Shown piece after piece: positions 14,196 through 15,616 of a stretch of DNA of 15,616 nt. The translations under genes and the position numbers were made by a program. Source of the DNA: Phycisphaerae bacterium (GTDB lineage: Bacteria; Planctomycetota; Phycisphaerae; UBA1845; UTPLA1); contig JAFGQA010000396.1 in NCBI GenBank assembly GCA_016935885.1, positions 1-15,616 of the forward strand, given 5' to 3'. The notes under the pieces are model-generated. The model was not told the DNA's origin, did not search any database, and was given only the letters and a program-made list of their open reading frames with translations. Within the stretch, counting starts at the first letter, position 1. The number at the start of each line of letters is the position of its first letter.

Positions 14196-15616
14196 ATGGT
14201 TGGTGTTACGCCACAGCAGCGTGGTGGTTCCAACGCGACGACGATCGGCATGGTCGTCGCGATCATCGTCGCGGTCGTGCTTCTGGGCGTCCTGATCTGG
14301 TTGTTCACGCAGCAGGAACAGTTGCGGACGACGGCGGACCAGGCCACGCGGGCCACGAATCGCCTCGCCAGAGGCAGCGACGAATCCACGGCGAAGCAGA
14401 TGTTCCCGGATGCCAGTGCGCCGGGCAAGACGCTCGTGGGTGAGATGAACAAGGGGCTCCAGCTCATCTGCGGTCGGACGACGGGCAACCAGAACGACTC
14501 GCCGCAGAATGCCGTGAGAGAACTGGACGCCGCGCTGGATGAGATCAGGAAGAACATGGCCGATCCCGAGCCAGTCTCCGCCAGCTACGGGACGGTGACG
14601 ATCATTAAGAACTTGCATGGCATGTTCCAGGATGAGCGGACGGCGCGAGAGGAGGCGGAGGCGACCCTGGCCAAGGCCCGGAATGACCTGGATGCCCTGA
14701 TCGCCGCCAATAAGGAGTTGGAGGACAACTACAAGGGTGAGCTGGACAAGATGTCGGCCAAGGTCGACGAGTTGCAGCGTAACAAGAACGAGATTGAGGA
14801 CCTGAAGGGCACGGAGTTGGCTGCCCTCAAACGTCAGATCAGTGACAAGCAGGATGCCCTGGATTCGCTACGGCAAGACCGAATGGAGATGCAGGCGACG
14901 TTCCGCAAGGAGGTCGGGAAGCTGCACCAGGCAATCGACGAGCAGGGCCGGGCGTTGGCGGATTTGCGTGGCGCCGGAACGCACCAGGCTGCTGATCCAA
15001 TGGCCGTTGCTCGGGAACCGATCGGTGAAGTGCTTCGTGCGTTGCCTGGAGACTCGCTTGTGCACATAGACCTTGGCAAGCGGGACAAGGTGACGCTGGG
15101 GATGACCTTCAGTGTGTACCCGGGCGAGGCGAGGGTCCCGGCCACCGGGCGCGGCAAGGGGAACATCGAGGTCGTCAGCCTGGGCGATCGGACGGCGGAA
15201 TGCAGGATTACGACGCCGCCGTCTCCGGAAGATCCGATCTTGCCGGGTGATCGCGTGGGGAACATCGTGCTGAGCCGCAATCGGGCGAAGAAGACGCGTA
15301 TCTGTGTCGTGGGGCAGTTCGACGTCGACTTTGATGGTCAGATAGACGCTCGCGGGGCCGAGAAGATCAAGGCATTGGCCGAGCGCTACGGGGCCGAGGT
15401 CGTCGATACGGTGGACGCGATGACGGATTACTTGGTGGTCGGCCTTGAGCCACCCGGCTTGCCGGAGGAATACAAACGCGGAGAGGTCGGCGAGGAGGAG
15501 GCCGCAGAGACCCGCGACACGGCCGAGCAGGAGGACGAATACGACGAGGGCGAAGACGAAGGCGAGGATGAGGTCGAAGACGACGAAGGCGAAGACGAAG
15601 GCGAGGATGAGGTCGA
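14196..15616 (+). CDS. Membrane-anchored coiled-coil protein with BRCT-like region (3' partial)
   Basis: The frame starts at ATG 14196, with GAGGAG ending 6 nt upstream, and is open to the window edge: 473 codons, no stop. Residues 17-37 are one transmembrane segment (GMVVAIIVAVVLLGVLIWLF). Residues about 140-260 are a long charged coiled coil. Residues about 275-360 (IGEVLRALPGDSLVHIDLGK, then VTLGMTFSVYPGE and LPGDRVGNIVL) resemble the FlgT C-terminal beta domain. Residues about 366-417 (KTRICVVGQFDVDFD, then AEKIKALAERYGAEVVDTV and TDYLVVG) look like a BRCT domain. An acidic tail with a 13-residue period follows. Function is unknown; a structural or tethering role is possible. A good promoter lies at 14012-14040. 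Domain names are by-eye judgements, the FlgT one weaker than the BRCT one. Confidence 0.85.
   Translation, partial: MVGVTPQQRGGSNATTIGMVVAIIVAVVLLGVLIWLFTQQEQLRTTADQATRATNRLARGSDESTAKQMFPDASAPGKTLVGEMNKGLQLICGRTTGNQNDSPQNAVRELDAALDEIRKNMADPEPVSASYGTVTIIKNLHGMFQDERTAREEAEATLAKARNDLDALIAANKELEDNYKGELDKMSAKVDELQRNKNEIEDLKGTELAALKRQISDKQDALDSLRQDRMEMQATFRKEVGKLHQAIDEQGRALADLRGAGTHQAADPMAVAREPIGEVLRALPGDSLVHIDLGKRDKVTLGMTFSVYPGEARVPATGRGKGNIEVVSLGDRTAECRITTPPSPEDPILPGDRVGNIVLSRNRAKKTRICVVGQFDVDFDGQIDARGAEKIKALAERYGAEVVDTVDAMTDYLVVGLEPPGLPEEYKRGEVGEEEAAETRDTAEQEDEYDEGEDEGEDEVEDDEGEDEGEDEV
15549..15616 (+). repeat. 39-bp acidic coding repeat
   Basis: GGCGAAGACGAAGGCGAGG begins at 15549 and again at 15588, an in-frame 39-bp period encoding GEDEGEDEVEDDE. 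The second copy is cut by the window end, so the copy number is unknown. Confidence 0.85.

Noticed and set aside
1..15616. A defence, secretion or biosynthetic gene cluster
   Set aside because: The recognised genes are housekeeping or single envelope proteins on alternating strands; apart from the lipoprotein pair there is no operon structure.

Overview
This is a GC-rich bacterial window with low gene density. The genes are separated by long spacers full of small hairpins and dispersed repeats. The hairpin-rich spacers, the LamG-like remnant, the DUF4846 and DUF4097 proteins and the low packing suggest an uncultured planctomycete-type bacterium (Planctomycetota, perhaps Phycisphaerae-like). 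That placement is inference: no rRNA or other phylogenetic marker besides polA is present.

Layout. (1) 1-506: no gene; a hairpin cluster followed by a 61-bp tandem repeat. (2) 507-2684 (-): one polypeptide fusing both halves of the acetyl-CoA carboxylase carboxyltransferase, AccA-like first and AccD-like second, without the usual AccD zinc ribbon. (3) 2685-3779: about 1.1 kb with a candidate promoter for the fusion gene, a truncated LamG-like remnant and dispersed repeats. (4) 3780-4925 (-): a membrane-anchored HtrA/Deg serine protease with one PDZ domain, starting at a GTG behind a good Shine-Dalgarno. (5) 5327-6241 (+): an exported DUF4097-like beta-repeat protein. (6) 6242-6808: non-coding, with a 40-bp tandem repeat. 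(7) 6809-7735 (+): a class I SAM methyltransferase. (8) 7888-8397 and 8419-9258 (+): a two-gene operon of lipoproteins, one with an OmpA/CpaD-like region and one TPR protein resembling TadD. (9) 9611-10612 (+): an exported DUF4846 protein, convergent with (10) polA, 10721-13549 (-), an intact three-domain DNA polymerase I. (11) 13550-14195: spacer with a heptamer repeat and a consensus-like sigma70 promoter. (12) 14196-end (+): a gene that runs off the window and encodes a membrane anchor, a coiled coil, a FlgT-C-like region, a BRCT-like region and an acidic repeat tail.

How the genes relate. There is no single pathway here. accA/accD (fatty acid synthesis) and polA (replication and repair) are housekeeping. 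HtrA, the DUF4097 and DUF4846 proteins and the two lipoproteins all act in or beyond the inner membrane, so much of the window is envelope biology. Only 7888-8397 and 8419-9258 are close enough to be called an operon with confidence.

The best leads are the AccA-AccD fusion with inverted domain order and no zinc ribbon, the membrane-anchored coiled-coil/BRCT protein at the right edge, and the repeat families that touch coding sequence. A GAAGGAT heptamer array lies both inside polA and at its 5' end. A repeat block shared between two spacers overlaps the last codons of the DUF4846 gene. I saw no CRISPR array, tRNA, rRNA, integrase or insertion sequence, and no coherent defence or biosynthetic cluster.
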